Positions 16,941-24,979 of a DNA stretch of 33,023 nucleotides are shown one piece after another. Each line of letters opens with the position of its first letter. The stretch's first letter is position 1. The notes beneath the pieces are model-generated. The model was not told the DNA's origin and did not search any database. It saw only the letters and a program-made list of their open reading frames with translations. The stretch covers positions 1 through 33,023 of the forward strand of contig SHXO01000026.1 of NCBI GenBank assembly GCA_009693245.1, given 5' to 3'. The stretch comes from Betaproteobacteria bacterium. Its GTDB lineage: Bacteria; Pseudomonadota; Gammaproteobacteria; Burkholderiales; SHXO01. The position numbers and the translations under genes were made by a program.

Positions 16941-18687
16941 CTAACGCTTCGGCAGGAATAAATCCGTAATGCTGCCCTTCGCGATTTCCGCCGCGAAGAA
17001 AATCGTTTCCGATAGCGTGGGATGCGGGTGAATGGTGAGGCCGATATCGCCCGCCTCCGCGCCCATTTCCAATGCCAACACCGTTTCCGAAATAAGTTCT
17101 CCGGCATTGGGGCCAACGATGGCGGCACCCAGTAAGCGCTTGGTGTTTTTATCGAAGAGGAGCTTGGTGATGCCCTCGTCGCGGCCCGTGGTGAGCGCGC
17201 GACCGCTGGCGGCCCAAGGGAAGGATGCTTTTTCGTATTCGATTCCTTGGGCCTTCGCGGCGGTTTCGGTCAACCCCATCCACGCCACCTCTGGATCGGT
17301 GTAGGCCACCGAAGGGATGGTGCGGGCATCGAAGGCCGCCTTGTGGCCCGCGATGACTTCGGCCGCCGTCTTGCCCTCGTGCGAGGCTTTGTGGGCCAGC
17401 ATGGGCTCGCCCACGATGTCGCCGATGGCGAAGATGTGTGGCACGTTGGTGCGCAACTGTTTGTCCACGGCGATGAATCCGCGGTCCGTCACGTGCACCC
17501 CGGCGGCTTCCGCGTTGATGGTTTTTCCGTTTGGCCTGCGCCCGACGGAGAGCAGCACGCGGTCATACACTTGCGGTTGTGGCGCGCCTTCGCCTTCGAA
17601 AGTGGCGCGGATACCTTCCTTGAGCGACTCAAGCTTGGCGACCTTGGTCTTGAGCAATACCGCCTCATAGCGTTTTGCCACGCGGTTGTGCAGCGGCTTG
17701 ATGATGTCACGGTCGGCGCCTGGAATCAATCCGTCGAGTAATTCCACGACGGTCACCTTCGAGCCCAGCGAGTGGTACACCGTGGCCATCTCCAAGCCGA
17801 TGATGCCCCCGCCGATGACGAGCAATCGCTTGGGCGTGTCCTTGAGCGCCAGCGCGCCGGTGGAATCCATCAAGCGCTCGTCGTCGTAGGGAAATCCCGG
17901 TATGCGCGCGGGTTCCGATCCCGCCGCGATGATGGCGTTGTCGAAGGAGATTTTCTTCTTGCCTTCGGCGGTGTCCACTTCCAGCATGTGCGAGGAAACG
18001 AAACGGCCACTGCCTTGCACCACCTGCACCTTGCGTTGCTTGGCGAGACCCGCCAATTCTTTTGTAAGCTTGCCGACGACATTGTCCTTCCATCCCCGCA
18101 GTGCATTGAGATCGACTTGAGGCGCGCCGAATTTCACGCCGAAGTGCGACATCTCCTCGGCCTCCGCGATGACACGCGCGGAATGCAGCAGTGCCTTGGA
18201 AGGTATGCAGCCCACGTTCAAGCACACGCCACCCAGCGACGGCCAGCGATCCACCAGCACCACTTGCTTGCCCAGATCGGCGGCGCGGAAAGCCGCGGTG
18301 TAACCACCGGGGCCGGCGCCTAGGACTAGGACTTGCGCATGAAGGCCGGCTTTTGCGTGAGGCGAGGCGGGGGAGTCGGGAGGCGTAGGTTGGGAGGAGG
18401 AAGGGGGGAGGGGGGGGGGAGGAAGGCGCGGATGTGGCTGCTTCCGCGGCGGACTCCAAAAGAAGAATCAGGCTGCCTTCGGCCAGCTTGTCGCCCACTT
18501 TGATCTTCACTTCCTTGACCACACCCCCAACAGGCGCGGGTACATCCATGGTGGCTTTGTCCGATTCCAGGGTGATCAGGGAATCCTCCGCCTTGACCGT
18601 GTCTCCCGGTTTTACGAACACTTCGATCACGGGGACATCTTTGTAGTCTCCGATGTCGGGGACTTTTACTTCGAGGATGTTGCTCAT
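16941..18687 (-). CDS. lpdA: Dihydrolipoyl dehydrogenase with N-terminal lipoyl domain, frame broken in the linker
   Basis: The N-terminal lipoyl domain ([33 protein letters not shown] with the lipoylated Lys) reads from ATG 18687. The flavoprotein part reads in another frame: FAD-binding [14 protein letters not shown], redox-disulphide [19 protein letters not shown]-binding [12 protein letters not shown], and C-terminal HPHPTLSE with the His-Glu pair. The frames separate inside a Pro/Ser-rich linker at a run of ten C on the coding strand (18410-18419); one base fewer would restore a continuous protein of about 581 residues. Such lipoyl-Lpd fusions are normal E3 subunits of the pyruvate dehydrogenase complex in betaproteobacteria. 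The aceE and aceF partners are not adjacent. An internal ATG at 18263 would lack the FAD motif. No clear Shine-Dalgarno precedes ATG 18687. Confidence 0.85.
18356..18425. repeat. Degenerate G-rich heptanucleotide array inside lpdA
   Basis: Read on the + strand from 18356 in steps of seven: CGTGAGG, CGAGGCG, GGGGAGT, CGGGAGG, CGTAGGT, TGGGAGG, AGGAAGG, GGGGAGG, then a pure G unit and GAGGAAG. The consensus is close to CGGGAGG. It encodes the Pro/Ser/Thr linker of the protein on the - strand. Because seven is not a multiple of three, gain or loss of one unit changes the reading frame, as does slippage in the G10 run. Confidence 0.5.
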
Positions 18688-18693
18688 TTAGGG

Positions 18694-18724
18694 GCGTGAA
18701 AGATGAAGGGTGAAAGGGGAAGGG
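18694..18724. repeat. Short heptad-like repeat upstream of lpdA
   Basis: CGTGAAA, GATGAAG, GGTGAAA and GGGGAAG follow one another on the + strand, ending in GG, a few bases before the lpdA start on the - strand. The unit resembles the array in the lpdA linker and the one in front of ptsI. It occupies the place where a Shine-Dalgarno for lpdA would be. Confidence 0.4.
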
Positions 18725-18739
18725 TGTTCCCTTCGGCGC

Positions 18740-19996
18740 TTATTCTCGAATTTGGCCGTCGCCGAGCACCACGTATTTTTGCGAGGTCAAGCCTTCCAAC
18801 CCCACGGGCCCGCGCGCGTGCAGTTTATCGGTGGAGATGCCGATCTCGGCACCCAGTCCATATTCGAAGCCGTCGGCGAAGCGCGTGGAGGCATTCACCA
18901 TCACGGAACTTGAATCCACTTCGCGCAGGAAACGGCGCGCGCGCGTGTAATCTTCCGTCACGATGGCATCCGTGTGCGCCGAGCCGTGGAGCGCGATGTG
19001 ATCCATGGCCTCGTCAAGACCTGCCACCACGCGAACGGAAAGAATGGGCGCGAGATACTCCGTGTACCAATCCTCCTCCGTGGCTGGAGTCATCCGGGTA
19101 ACGATGGCGCGCGCGGCGTCATCGCCGCGCAACTCCACGCCCTTGTCCAGGTAGATTTTGCACAGCGGCGGCAGTACCCGCTGCGCGATATCTTGATGCA
19201 CGAGCAAGGTTTCCATGGTGTTGCAAGTGCCATAACGCTGGGTCTTGGCGTTGTCGGCGATGCGAATGGCTTTGTCCAAATCCGCGCGGTCGTCGATGTA
19301 GACGTGGCAAATACCGTCGAGGTGCTTCAGCACGGGAATCTTCGATTCCGCCGACACCCGTTCGATCAATCCCTTGCCACCGCGCGGCACGACGATATCG
19401 ACGTAATCTTTCATGGTGAGCAACTCGCCCACCGCGGCCCGGTCGGTTACTTCGATCACTTGCACGGCGGTTTCGGGCAGACCAGCGCTCTTTAAGCCTG
19501 CATGAACGCAAGCGGCAATGGCTTGATTGGCGTGAATGGCTTCCGACCCTCCGCGCAGGATGGCCGCGTTACCGGACTTCAAGCACAATCCCGCCGCGTC
19601 GGCGGTGACGTTGGGACGCGCTTCGTAGATGATTGCCACCACACCCAGCGGCACGCGCATCTTGCCTACCTGAATGCCCGTGGGACGATATTTGAGATCC
19701 GTGATTTCTCCGATGGGATCGGCCAATTGCGCGATCTGGCGCAGTCCATCCGCCATGGAAGCCACGGACTTCGCCGTCAAGGTTAGGCGGTCGATCATCG
19801 CTGGGTCGAGGCCGCGGGCGCGCGCACCATCGACGTCTCGCTTGTTCGCGGCGAGCAACTTATCCGCGTCGCACTCGATGGCCGCAGCCATGAATAGCAG
19901 GGCGTTGTTCTTCGCCCGCGTTTCCGCCCGGGCCATGGCTCGCGCGGCTTTTTTCGCTTCGCGGCCGACCTGGTGCATGTAGGTTTGAATGTCCAT
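18740..19996 (-). CDS. proA: Gamma-glutamyl phosphate reductase
   Basis: 418 residues, full length. It reduces L-glutamyl-5-phosphate to the semialdehyde with NADPH, the second step of proline synthesis. [13 protein letters not shown] contains the catalytic Cys. [32 protein letters not shown] and [10 protein letters not shown] are the cofactor and substrate loops; [16 protein letters not shown] is the usual C-terminus. The ATG at 19996 was chosen because the family N-terminus ([11 protein letters not shown]) begins there, and the longer frame upstream runs into accessory DNA. In many betaproteobacteria proA follows holA directly; here they are separated by about 2.1 kb of island DNA, and a decayed second copy of the proA 5' end lies beside holA. 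No proB is visible. Confidence 0.95.
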   Translation of the reverse strand: MDIQTYMHQVGREAKKAARAMARAETRAKNNALLFMAAAIECDADKLLAANKRDVDGARARGLDPAMIDRLTLTAKSVASMADGLRQIAQLADPIGEITDLKYRPTGIQVGKMRVPLGVVAIIYEARPNVTADAAGLCLKSGNAAILRGGSEAIHANQAIAACVHAGLKSAGLPETAVQVIEVTDRAAVGELLTMKDYVDIVVPRGGKGLIERVSAESKIPVLKHLDGICHVYIDDRADLDKAIRIADNAKTQRYGTCNTMETLLVHQDIAQRVLPPLCKIYLDKGVELRGDDAARAIVTRMTPATEEDWYTEYLAPILSVRVVAGLDEAMDHIALHGSAHTDAIVTEDYTRARRFLREVDSSSVMVNASTRFADGFEYGLGAEIGISTDKLHARGPVGLEGLTSQKYVVLGDGQIRE

Positions 19997-20040
19997 AGCG
20001 TGTCCCGGAGTAGGGGTGCATTTTAGCCCTACGCGGCTAA
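19971..20040. repeat. 70-bp direct repeat, copy A (5' end and leader of proA)
   Basis: Aligns without gaps to 22102-22171; by eye about 58 of 70 bases are identical, including the first 20 (TGGTGCATGTAGGTTTGAAT). It covers the first nine codons of proA plus 44 bases of leader. This copy carries the intact ATG. Confidence 0.8.
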
Positions 20041-20142
20041 GCCGATGAACGCAGCCCCTCATGCAGGATCTGAATCTCCCCAGCAAGAGCTATCGGTGAG
20101 TCAGCGCCGCAGCCCAACCAGCCTCCTCGGAAATGTAATCGC

Positions 20143-20644
20143 TCAAGGCAGTACCCGCCCTAGCGCACGCACCTTCTGCCACAACAGCGCCTTGGGGCAA
20201 TTCATCGCCATCGCCTGCATGCAGCGCTCCGCCCAGCCCTGGCGGCTCTGGGGCCGGTCGATGGCCTTTGCAAGATCGTTGAGCACGGACTGGCCATACG
20301 CCTGCTCAGCCTTGACAACAGCCTTTCGCAGCAGGGATAGCGGCAGGCCCATCATGGCCAGGTCGATCAGGTCGCGGTTGAACACGCCGTCGTCGTTCCA
20401 GCGGCCCGGCGCCTTCGCGGACGATGGCCGCGATGCCTTGAGGGCTGGTCAGCAACAGACGCGTGGCGCGGTAGCCACCGGCATCGGACACCATGAAGCC
20501 GATATCGGCCGACTCGCGGTATTCGCCATAACTTAGCGCGATGACGGTGCCACCGCCGAATAAGCAGCCGTTGGCGCGCAGCAATGGACCATCGAGCGCA
20601 CTGAGCACCTGCGCAATCCGCTGGCGATGTGGTCGCTCAAACAT
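20143..20644 (-). pseudogene. Nucleotidyltransferase toxin (AbiEii/AbiGii-like), internally deleted
   Basis: The start MFERPHRQRIAQVL and GGGTVIALSYGEYRESADIG match the N-terminal nucleotidyltransferase core of this toxin family, where the active site usually reads D-I-D; here the second Asp is Gly. After IAAIVREGA the frame continues into nonsense, and RWNDDGVFNRDLIDLAMM resumes in a different frame near 20410. This looks like loss of roughly 70-80 codons between the two halves. The C-terminal part, through GWAERCMQAMAMNCPKALLW, is otherwise well preserved. The ATG overlaps the upstream regulator's stop by 8 bases. Loss of an active-site residue and of the centre of the protein should leave it inactive. 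Confidence 0.78.
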
Positions 20645-21122
20645 GGCCCTCCCCAAACGCTAGGCGCAAAGCGTCCACGAGATGGAGTTCACGTGGCACC
20701 ATCGACTGTACGTCCAGATGGCGCCATTTGCGCTCGTAGATGCTCAACGCCTCGGCAGGCGTCAGCGCATCAATGCCGTGAACCTGCCAGGCGAGTTTCT
20801 TGAGTTGGGGGTAATCAGCCAGGTGGATGCGGGCAGGAATCCAATCCTTGTGATCGTCCTCATTCTTGCCAGCGCTAGACGTAGGCGGCGCGGGAATGCC
20901 GAAGTCAAGTCCCAGCGCCGCGATGGCATTGAGGTAGGCGCCCATGGTCACCGAGGGTTCACCTCTCTCAATGCGGTGCAAGGTGACGCGCGACATGCCC
21001 GCTGCCTGCGCTGCCGTGGTGGCACTGACGCGAAGTGACTTGCGGTGGGTACGAATCTGCTGTCCAAGAGCCTTGAGCTTCTCGGCGACGGCGTTAGGGA
21101 TAGCAGGACTTGCGGCTGGCAT
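20637..21122 (-). CDS. XRE-family helix-turn-helix regulator (antitoxin-like partner)
   Basis: 161 residues from ATG 21122. An XRE helix-turn-helix occupies about residues 23-70 (SATTAAQAAGMSRVTLHRIE, then GEPSVTMGAYLNAIAALGL). The C-terminal half (DYPQLKKLAWQVHGIDALTP, YERKWRHLD) is the domain usually found in regulators encoded just before AbiEii-like nucleotidyltransferases, so the pair is probably an antitoxin-toxin operon. The start was chosen because the perfect -10 box lies at 21133-21138: earlier in-frame ATGs overlap the promoter. The mRNA would have a leader of only a few bases. The operator dyad over the promoter suggests autoregulation. The reading frame is intact although its partner is broken. 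Confidence 0.8.
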   Translation of the reverse strand: MPAASPAIPNAVAEKLKALGQQIRTHRKSLRVSATTAAQAAGMSRVTLHRIERGEPSVTMGAYLNAIAALGLDFGIPAPPTSSAGKNEDDHKDWIPARIHLADYPQLKKLAWQVHGIDALTPAEALSIYERKWRHLDVQSMVPRELHLVDALRLAFGEGHV

Positions 21123-21132
21123 AGTGCCGCTC

Positions 21133-21164
21133 ATTATAGACATAGGTCATTATTTGTCCATAAT
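21133..21164 (-). promoter_or_regulatory. Promoter with overlapping operator for the XRE regulator
   Basis: On the - strand, TGGACA (-35; 21160-21155) and TATAAT (-10; 21138-21133) are spaced by 16 bases. ATTATAGACA (21133-21142) and TGTCCATAAT (21155-21164) form an inverted repeat with 9 of 10 positions matching, so each arm covers one promoter hexamer. Binding there would block RNA polymerase. Transcription should start near 21126, about four bases before the ATG. Confidence 0.7.
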
Positions 21165-21454
21165 GGGACGCATGTAGTGGATTCGGTGATCATCCACTTG
21201 GCCCGATACAGGCTGCCGCTCAATGTGCAAGCGCGGAGTCGATGAAGCCGCGCCCCCTGGGGATGGAAACCGGCTTCACGCGCTGGAGCCGCCCCACCTA
21301 CCTCGTCATGAAACTGGTGGATTTCAGCAGAGACTCGGCGCTTGGGTACTGCGTCCGTGCTCACATCCGATTCGCTTCCACGGCGTACTCGCGCCCAACG
21401 CGAAATTACGCTCGGCAATGGTGCCTAGCCCACTGGAGAATACACGGGAACCGA

Positions 21455-21660
21455 CAACCGATCACGCTCAAGGGCGTCGCCGGGATTGTGATCGAACACT
21501 GTCCACAGTGTGGTAGGCGCCTGAAAATCATCGCCGCTCCTTCGGCAGGCTCAGGACAGGGGTTGAATAAACCCCGCGCAAACGCGCGATTCCTCGCCCA
21601 TCTGGACCTGCCTGCCCGCGCCGCGGCGCGTGCCCCCACACAGAGTTGGTCTATTCCAGA
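21455..21660 (+). pseudogene. IS91-type transposase C-terminal remnant
   Basis: The frame contains GIVIEHCPQCGRRLKIIAA, then FLAHLDLPARAAARAP. This is the zinc-knuckle and tail pattern at the end of many IS91-family transposases (HCPxCGGxLKIIAA ... HLGLPARAPPRAP). Between the two, TCCTTCGGCAGGCTCAGGAC (21539-21558) matches, from memory, a short intergenic repeat common in proteobacteria, apparently inserted in the fossil. No start, catalytic tyrosine or HUH motif is present upstream. Confidence 0.55.
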
Positions 21661-21694
21661 CGTCGTGATTTTTAACCTCCGACTGGTTGGCTCT

Positions 21695-21884
21695 GGGTGT
21701 TTTCGATGATCAGATGATATTGGTTGGTCATCTGGCATTAGGCGTGGCCACCCAGTTGAAGCGTTTGCAGACCACGGCGAGAACCTCAAGCCAAGCGAGC
21801 CGGTTCTCGTCAGAAAGCTAGATGTCCTCGCGCCGGTCACCGCGAGCTGTGACGCGATAGAGCGCGCCTGCAAGTTCAGTGATC
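21695..21884 (-). pseudogene. Y1/REP-associated tyrosine transposase (RAYT) fragment
   Basis: Reading the - strand from 21884 gives RITELAGALYRVTARGD, RREDI, a TAG stop, LSDENRLAWLEVLAVVCKRF and NARMTNQYHLIIE. This is the N-terminal third of an IS200-like Y1 transposase of the REP-associated type. The HUH motif, normally NHYHLL, has decayed to NQYHLI. The catalytic tyrosine region is missing and the fragment ends at a stop soon after. It is a fossil and should not be active. Confidence 0.7.
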
Positions 21885-21902
21885 CTAGAAAAAGCTATTG
21901 CA

Positions 21903-22020
21903 CACGAAGGACACGACGGCACACGAAGAAAATCAAAAACATCGAAGCGGCATCGCTCTCACCAGATTGGTGAGCCTCAGTCGCGCCATGTTTCTTCGTA
22001 TTTACTTCGTGTCCATCGTG
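21903..22020. repeat. Imperfect inverted repeat of CACGAAGGACACGA type
   Basis: CACGAAGGACACGA (21903-21916) is complementary to TCGTGTCCATCGTG (22007-22020) at 13 of 14 positions, and CACGAAGAAA (21922-21931) to TTTCTTCGTA (21991-22000) at 9 of 10. The arms would form a long stem around a loop of about 60 bases. It sits next to the RAYT fragment. Positions 22021-22101 hold no recognisable gene. Confidence 0.55.
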
Positions 22021-22101
22021 GTTAATCGCCGTTTGTAGGGTGATGGAAGGGAGGTGTGGCATGCGGCATGTGATAATGAAAGACCTGACCCCGGCTTGTT
22101 T

Positions 22102-22171
22102 TGGTGCATGTAGGTTTGAATGTCCGTAGCGTAACCCGGCGTAAAAGTACGTTTTAGCTCTATGCGGGTAA
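22102..22171. repeat. 70-bp direct repeat, copy B (decayed proA 5' end beside holA)
   Basis: Second copy of 19971-20040. Here the proA start codon has become ACG (CGT on the + strand at 22125-22127), and the match stops abruptly at 22101, where island sequence begins. It lies a few bases beyond the holA stop, where proA is expected in the ancestral order. Confidence 0.8.
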
Positions 22172-22177
22172 CTTGGG

Positions 22178-23194
22178 CTAAGCAGAAGGACGCGGCGGCA
22201 TCATGCGCAAACCCAAATCTATCATCGCATTCCAGGGATCGCGTTTATCCACGCCCTTTAGCATGCGGTCCGCCTTGGCGGCGCGTAGCAGGCAGCGGTC
22301 GAGTTCGCGGGGTTGCAAGCGGCGCAGGGCGCTGGGGAGAAGGCGGGCGCGTGCCCCCCAGACTCTCGAATCGCGCATGGCCTGCGCCACGGGCTGGCCA
22401 CCGCTCACCAATTGGCCCACGCGCTTCAACGCGCGGATTTCCTCGACGATGGCCCATAGCACCAACACGCCGCTGGTCCCCTCGCTGCGCAAGCCATCCA
22501 AGACCCTGACGAAGCGCTCCCGATCGGCGGCGAGAATGGTTTCTCCCAATTGAAAGACGTCGAAACGCGCGACGTCGGTCACGGCTTGCTTCACCGCTTC
22601 CGCGTCTAGCGGGCCGGGGGGAAACAGCAGTCCCAGCTTGAGCACCTCTTGATGGGCGGCGAGCAGATTGCCTTGCACCCGGCCAGCGATGTAGCTCAGG
22701 GTTTGATCATCCGCCTCGTGCCCCTGGCGCTTCAGGCGCTGGCCCAGCCAGGCCCCCAGCCGGTCAATGGGAATGGGATCGGCGCTGACCACGACCCCCT
22801 TGCTCTCCAGCGCGCCAAACCACGCACTGGCCTGGGTCTGGCGGTCGAGTTTGGGTAAGGTGACCAAGGTCAACACATCGGGCGGCAAGTGTTCCGTATA
22901 GCGCTGCAGCATCTTCGCGCCTTCAACGCCAGGTTTGCCCGTGGGGATGCGCAGGTCGATCATGCGCTGGGCGGAGAATAGCGATAGGCTCTGGCCGGCT
23001 TCCAGAAGTTTTGCCCACTCGAAGCCTGCTTCGGCGATGAAGGTTTCGCGCTCCGCGTAACCGGCGCCACGTGCCTGCGCGCGGATGAGACCGGCCGCTT
23101 CCAACGCCAGCAACATTTCGTCGCCGGTGATGACGTACAAGCTCTTGAGTCCGCGCGCGAGCGTGGCCTCCAGTTGCCCCGCTTCGGTTCTCAT
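22178..23194 (-). CDS. holA: DNA polymerase III delta subunit
   Basis: 338 residues, the usual length of HolA, the clamp-loader delta subunit that opens the beta sliding clamp. Recognisable features are LYVITGDEMLLALEA near the N-terminus, SLSLFSAQRMIDLRIP, the LTLVTLPKLDRQTQASAWF strand-helix unit, GNLLAAHQEVLKLGLL in the lid region, and VARFDVFQLGETILAAD leading into the C-terminal collar domain. The ATG overlaps the ptsI stop as ATGA (23194-23191), so translation is coupled. In many betaproteobacteria holA follows leuS and lptE; here it follows ptsI, an unusual arrangement. There is no intact proA directly after it. Confidence 0.9.
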   Translation of the reverse strand: MRTEAGQLEATLARGLKSLYVITGDEMLLALEAAGLIRAQARGAGYAERETFIAEAGFEWAKLLEAGQSLSLFSAQRMIDLRIPTGKPGVEGAKMLQRYTEHLPPDVLTLVTLPKLDRQTQASAWFGALESKGVVVSADPIPIDRLGAWLGQRLKRQGHEADDQTLSYIAGRVQGNLLAAHQEVLKLGLLFPPGPLDAEAVKQAVTDVARFDVFQLGETILAADRERFVRVLDGLRSEGTSGVLVLWAIVEEIRALKRVGQLVSGGQPVAQAMRDSRVWGARARLLPSALRRLQPRELDRCLLRAAKADRMLKGVDKRDPWNAMIDLGLRMMPPRPSA

Positions 23195-24912
23195 GCGTTC
23201 ATCTTGCCGAGCAAGGCCAAGATCCTCTCGGGATCCTCGGCCTTCAACATGCGTTGGGCGAGATTCGTCACTTCCGCGAGATCGGTCTTGAGCAGTTGCT
23301 GTTTGATTTCAAGCAAGTGGGCGGGATGCATGGAAAACTGGCGCAGCCCGAAGCCTAGCAACATGCGCGTGAGCTTGACATCGCCCGCCATCTCGCCGCA
23401 CACGGCGACGGGTTTCTTCATTTTATTGGCCGTGCGGATGATGCTCGCCACCAGATTCACGATGGCGGGATGCAGAGGGTCGTAAAGATAGGCGACCTGG
23501 TCATCGGTGCGGTCGATGGCCAGGGTGTATTGGATGAGATCGTTGGTGCCGATGGAAAGAAAGTCGAGCTTGCGCGCGAAGAGCGGTAGCGAGAGCGCGG
23601 CGGCCGGCACTTCCACCATGCCACCGATGGGCACCGCCGTGTCGTAGGGAATGCCCTCGGCATCCAAGCTTTTCTTTGCTTCACCGATGAGATGCAGGGT
23701 CTGATTTAGCTCGTAGATGGTGGAGAGCATGGGAATCAGAATCTTGATTTCGCCGTAGTGCGAGGCGCGCAGGATGGCGCGTAACTGGGTGTGGAACATC
23801 TGGGGCTCCGCCAGGCAAAAGCGGATGGCGCGCAGACCCAGGGCCGGGTTGGGCGCGACTCTCTCGGCGTTTTTCAGCGTCTTGTCCGCGCCTAAGTCCA
23901 GCGTGCGCACGGTGACGGGGCGCCCCTCCATTTCGGCGGCCACTTTGCGGTAGGCCTCGAACTGCTCGTCCTCGCTGGGCAATTTATCGCGGTTAAGAAA
24001 AAGGAATTCGCTGCGAAACAGTCCGATGCCGGCGGCGTGGTTGTCCTTCGCTTGATATACGTCGTCCGGCAATTCGATGTTGGCGTGCAATTCGATGCGG
24101 GTGCCATCGAAGGTAGCCGCGCGCGTGGTCTTGATGCGGCCCAACTTCTGGCGCTCGAGTTCCCACTCCTCCCGGCGAAGCTCGTATTCCTGCAAGACAT
24201 TGGCGCCGGGATCGACGATGACCACGCCGTTGGTTCCGTCCACGATGAGCAGCTCGTTCTCCCGGATCAACCGCCGTGCGTGATGCAAGGCCACGATGGA
24301 GGGGATGTTCAAGCTGTGCGCGAGAATGGCCGTATGCGACGTGAGGCCTCCGACGTCGGTGACAAAACTCAAGTACCGGTGCCGCTTGAATACGATGACG
24401 TCCGCGGGGCTGAGATCATGGGCAACGAGGATGCTGGCGTCGTCTTCACGGGCGTGGGGAATGTTTTGTGTCTGCCCTGTCAGAACTTTCAGAACGCGCT
24501 CCACCACCTGCACCACGTCCGTCTGGCGCTCGCGTAAATAGGCATCCTCGATGCGCTCGAACTGCTCGATCAGCTCCTCCGCCTGCTGCGACAGCGCCCA
24601 TTCGGCGTTGCAACGCTGGCTCGCGATCAAATGCTTCGGCGTTTCCGAGAGCGTCGCATCGCTCAAGATCATCTGGTGTAAATTGAGGAAGCCCTCGAAC
24701 TCCGGCGGCGAATTGGCGGGAATGTGGCCGGACAGGGAGGCCAACTCCTCCCTCGCGGTTTGAATCGCGTCATCGAGGCGCGCCTGCTCCCGCTCGATTT
24801 CGTCCGCCGCGATGGTGTAGTGCGCCACTTCCAATTCGGCGTGGGAGAGCAAGTGCGCCCGCCCAATGGCGATGCCAGAGGAAACGCCGATGCCGTGAAG
24901 GGTGAAACTCAT
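23191..24912 (-). CDS. ptsI: Phosphoenolpyruvate-protein phosphotransferase (enzyme I)
   Basis: 573 residues, full-length EI, which takes phosphate from PEP and passes it to HPr. The phosphorylated His is H193 in VGGLTSHTAILAHSLNIPS. The PEP-binding barrel shows LFRSEFLFLNRD, PVTVRTLDLGADK, GLRAIRFCL, SIGTNDLIQYTLAIDRTD and VCGEMAGD with the catalytic Cys. It follows HPr and EIIA in one operon and overlaps holA by ATGA. No Shine-Dalgarno is visible before the ATG: the space is occupied by a GCCTCAC heptamer repeat that can pair with sequence near the HPr stop, so translation may depend on coupling or be modulated by that hairpin. Confidence 0.96.
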   Translation of the reverse strand: MSFTLHGIGVSSGIAIGRAHLLSHAELEVAHYTIAADEIEREQARLDDAIQTAREELASLSGHIPANSPPEFEGFLNLHQMILSDATLSETPKHLIASQRCNAEWALSQQAEELIEQFERIEDAYLRERQTDVVQVVERVLKVLTGQTQNIPHAREDDASILVAHDLSPADVIVFKRHRYLSFVTDVGGLTSHTAILAHSLNIPSIVALHHARRLIRENELLIVDGTNGVVIVDPGANVLQEYELRREEWELERQKLGRIKTTRAATFDGTRIELHANIELPDDVYQAKDNHAAGIGLFRSEFLFLNRDKLPSEDEQFEAYRKVAAEMEGRPVTVRTLDLGADKTLKNAERVAPNPALGLRAIRFCLAEPQMFHTQLRAILRASHYGEIKILIPMLSTIYELNQTLHLIGEAKKSLDAEGIPYDTAVPIGGMVEVPAAALSLPLFARKLDFLSIGTNDLIQYTLAIDRTDDQVAYLYDPLHPAIVNLVASIIRTANKMKKPVAVCGEMAGDVKLTRMLLGFGLRQFSMHPAHLLEIKQQLLKTDLAEVTNLAQRMLKAEDPERILALLGKMNA

Positions 24913-24916
24913 ATTT

Positions 24917-24979
24917 CGTGAGGCGTGAGGCGTGAGGCGTAAGGCGGAAAAGCGCGGTAGCCCAAAGAACGCCTCACGC
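24917..24979. repeat. Heptanucleotide tandem repeat and hairpin between HPr and ptsI
   Basis: On the + strand CGTGAGG occurs three times (24917-24937), followed by CGTAAGG (24938-24944). ACGCCTCACGC (24969-24979) is the exact complement of GCGTGAGGCGT at 24923-24933 and again at 24930-24940, so an 11-bp stem can form with two alternative arms. On the transcript the stem ends directly before the ptsI ATG and its other arm reaches the HPr stop. Confidence 0.65.

Noticed and set aside
18356-18425. G-quadruplex as the main explanation of the G-rich run in lpdA
   Set aside because: A quadruplex could form, but the heptameric spacing and its coding role as a Pro/Ser linker explain the sequence more economically.
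24917-24944. A CRISPR array at the CGTGAGG repeats
   Set aside because: Units are seven bases and adjacent, with no spacers and no cas genes.
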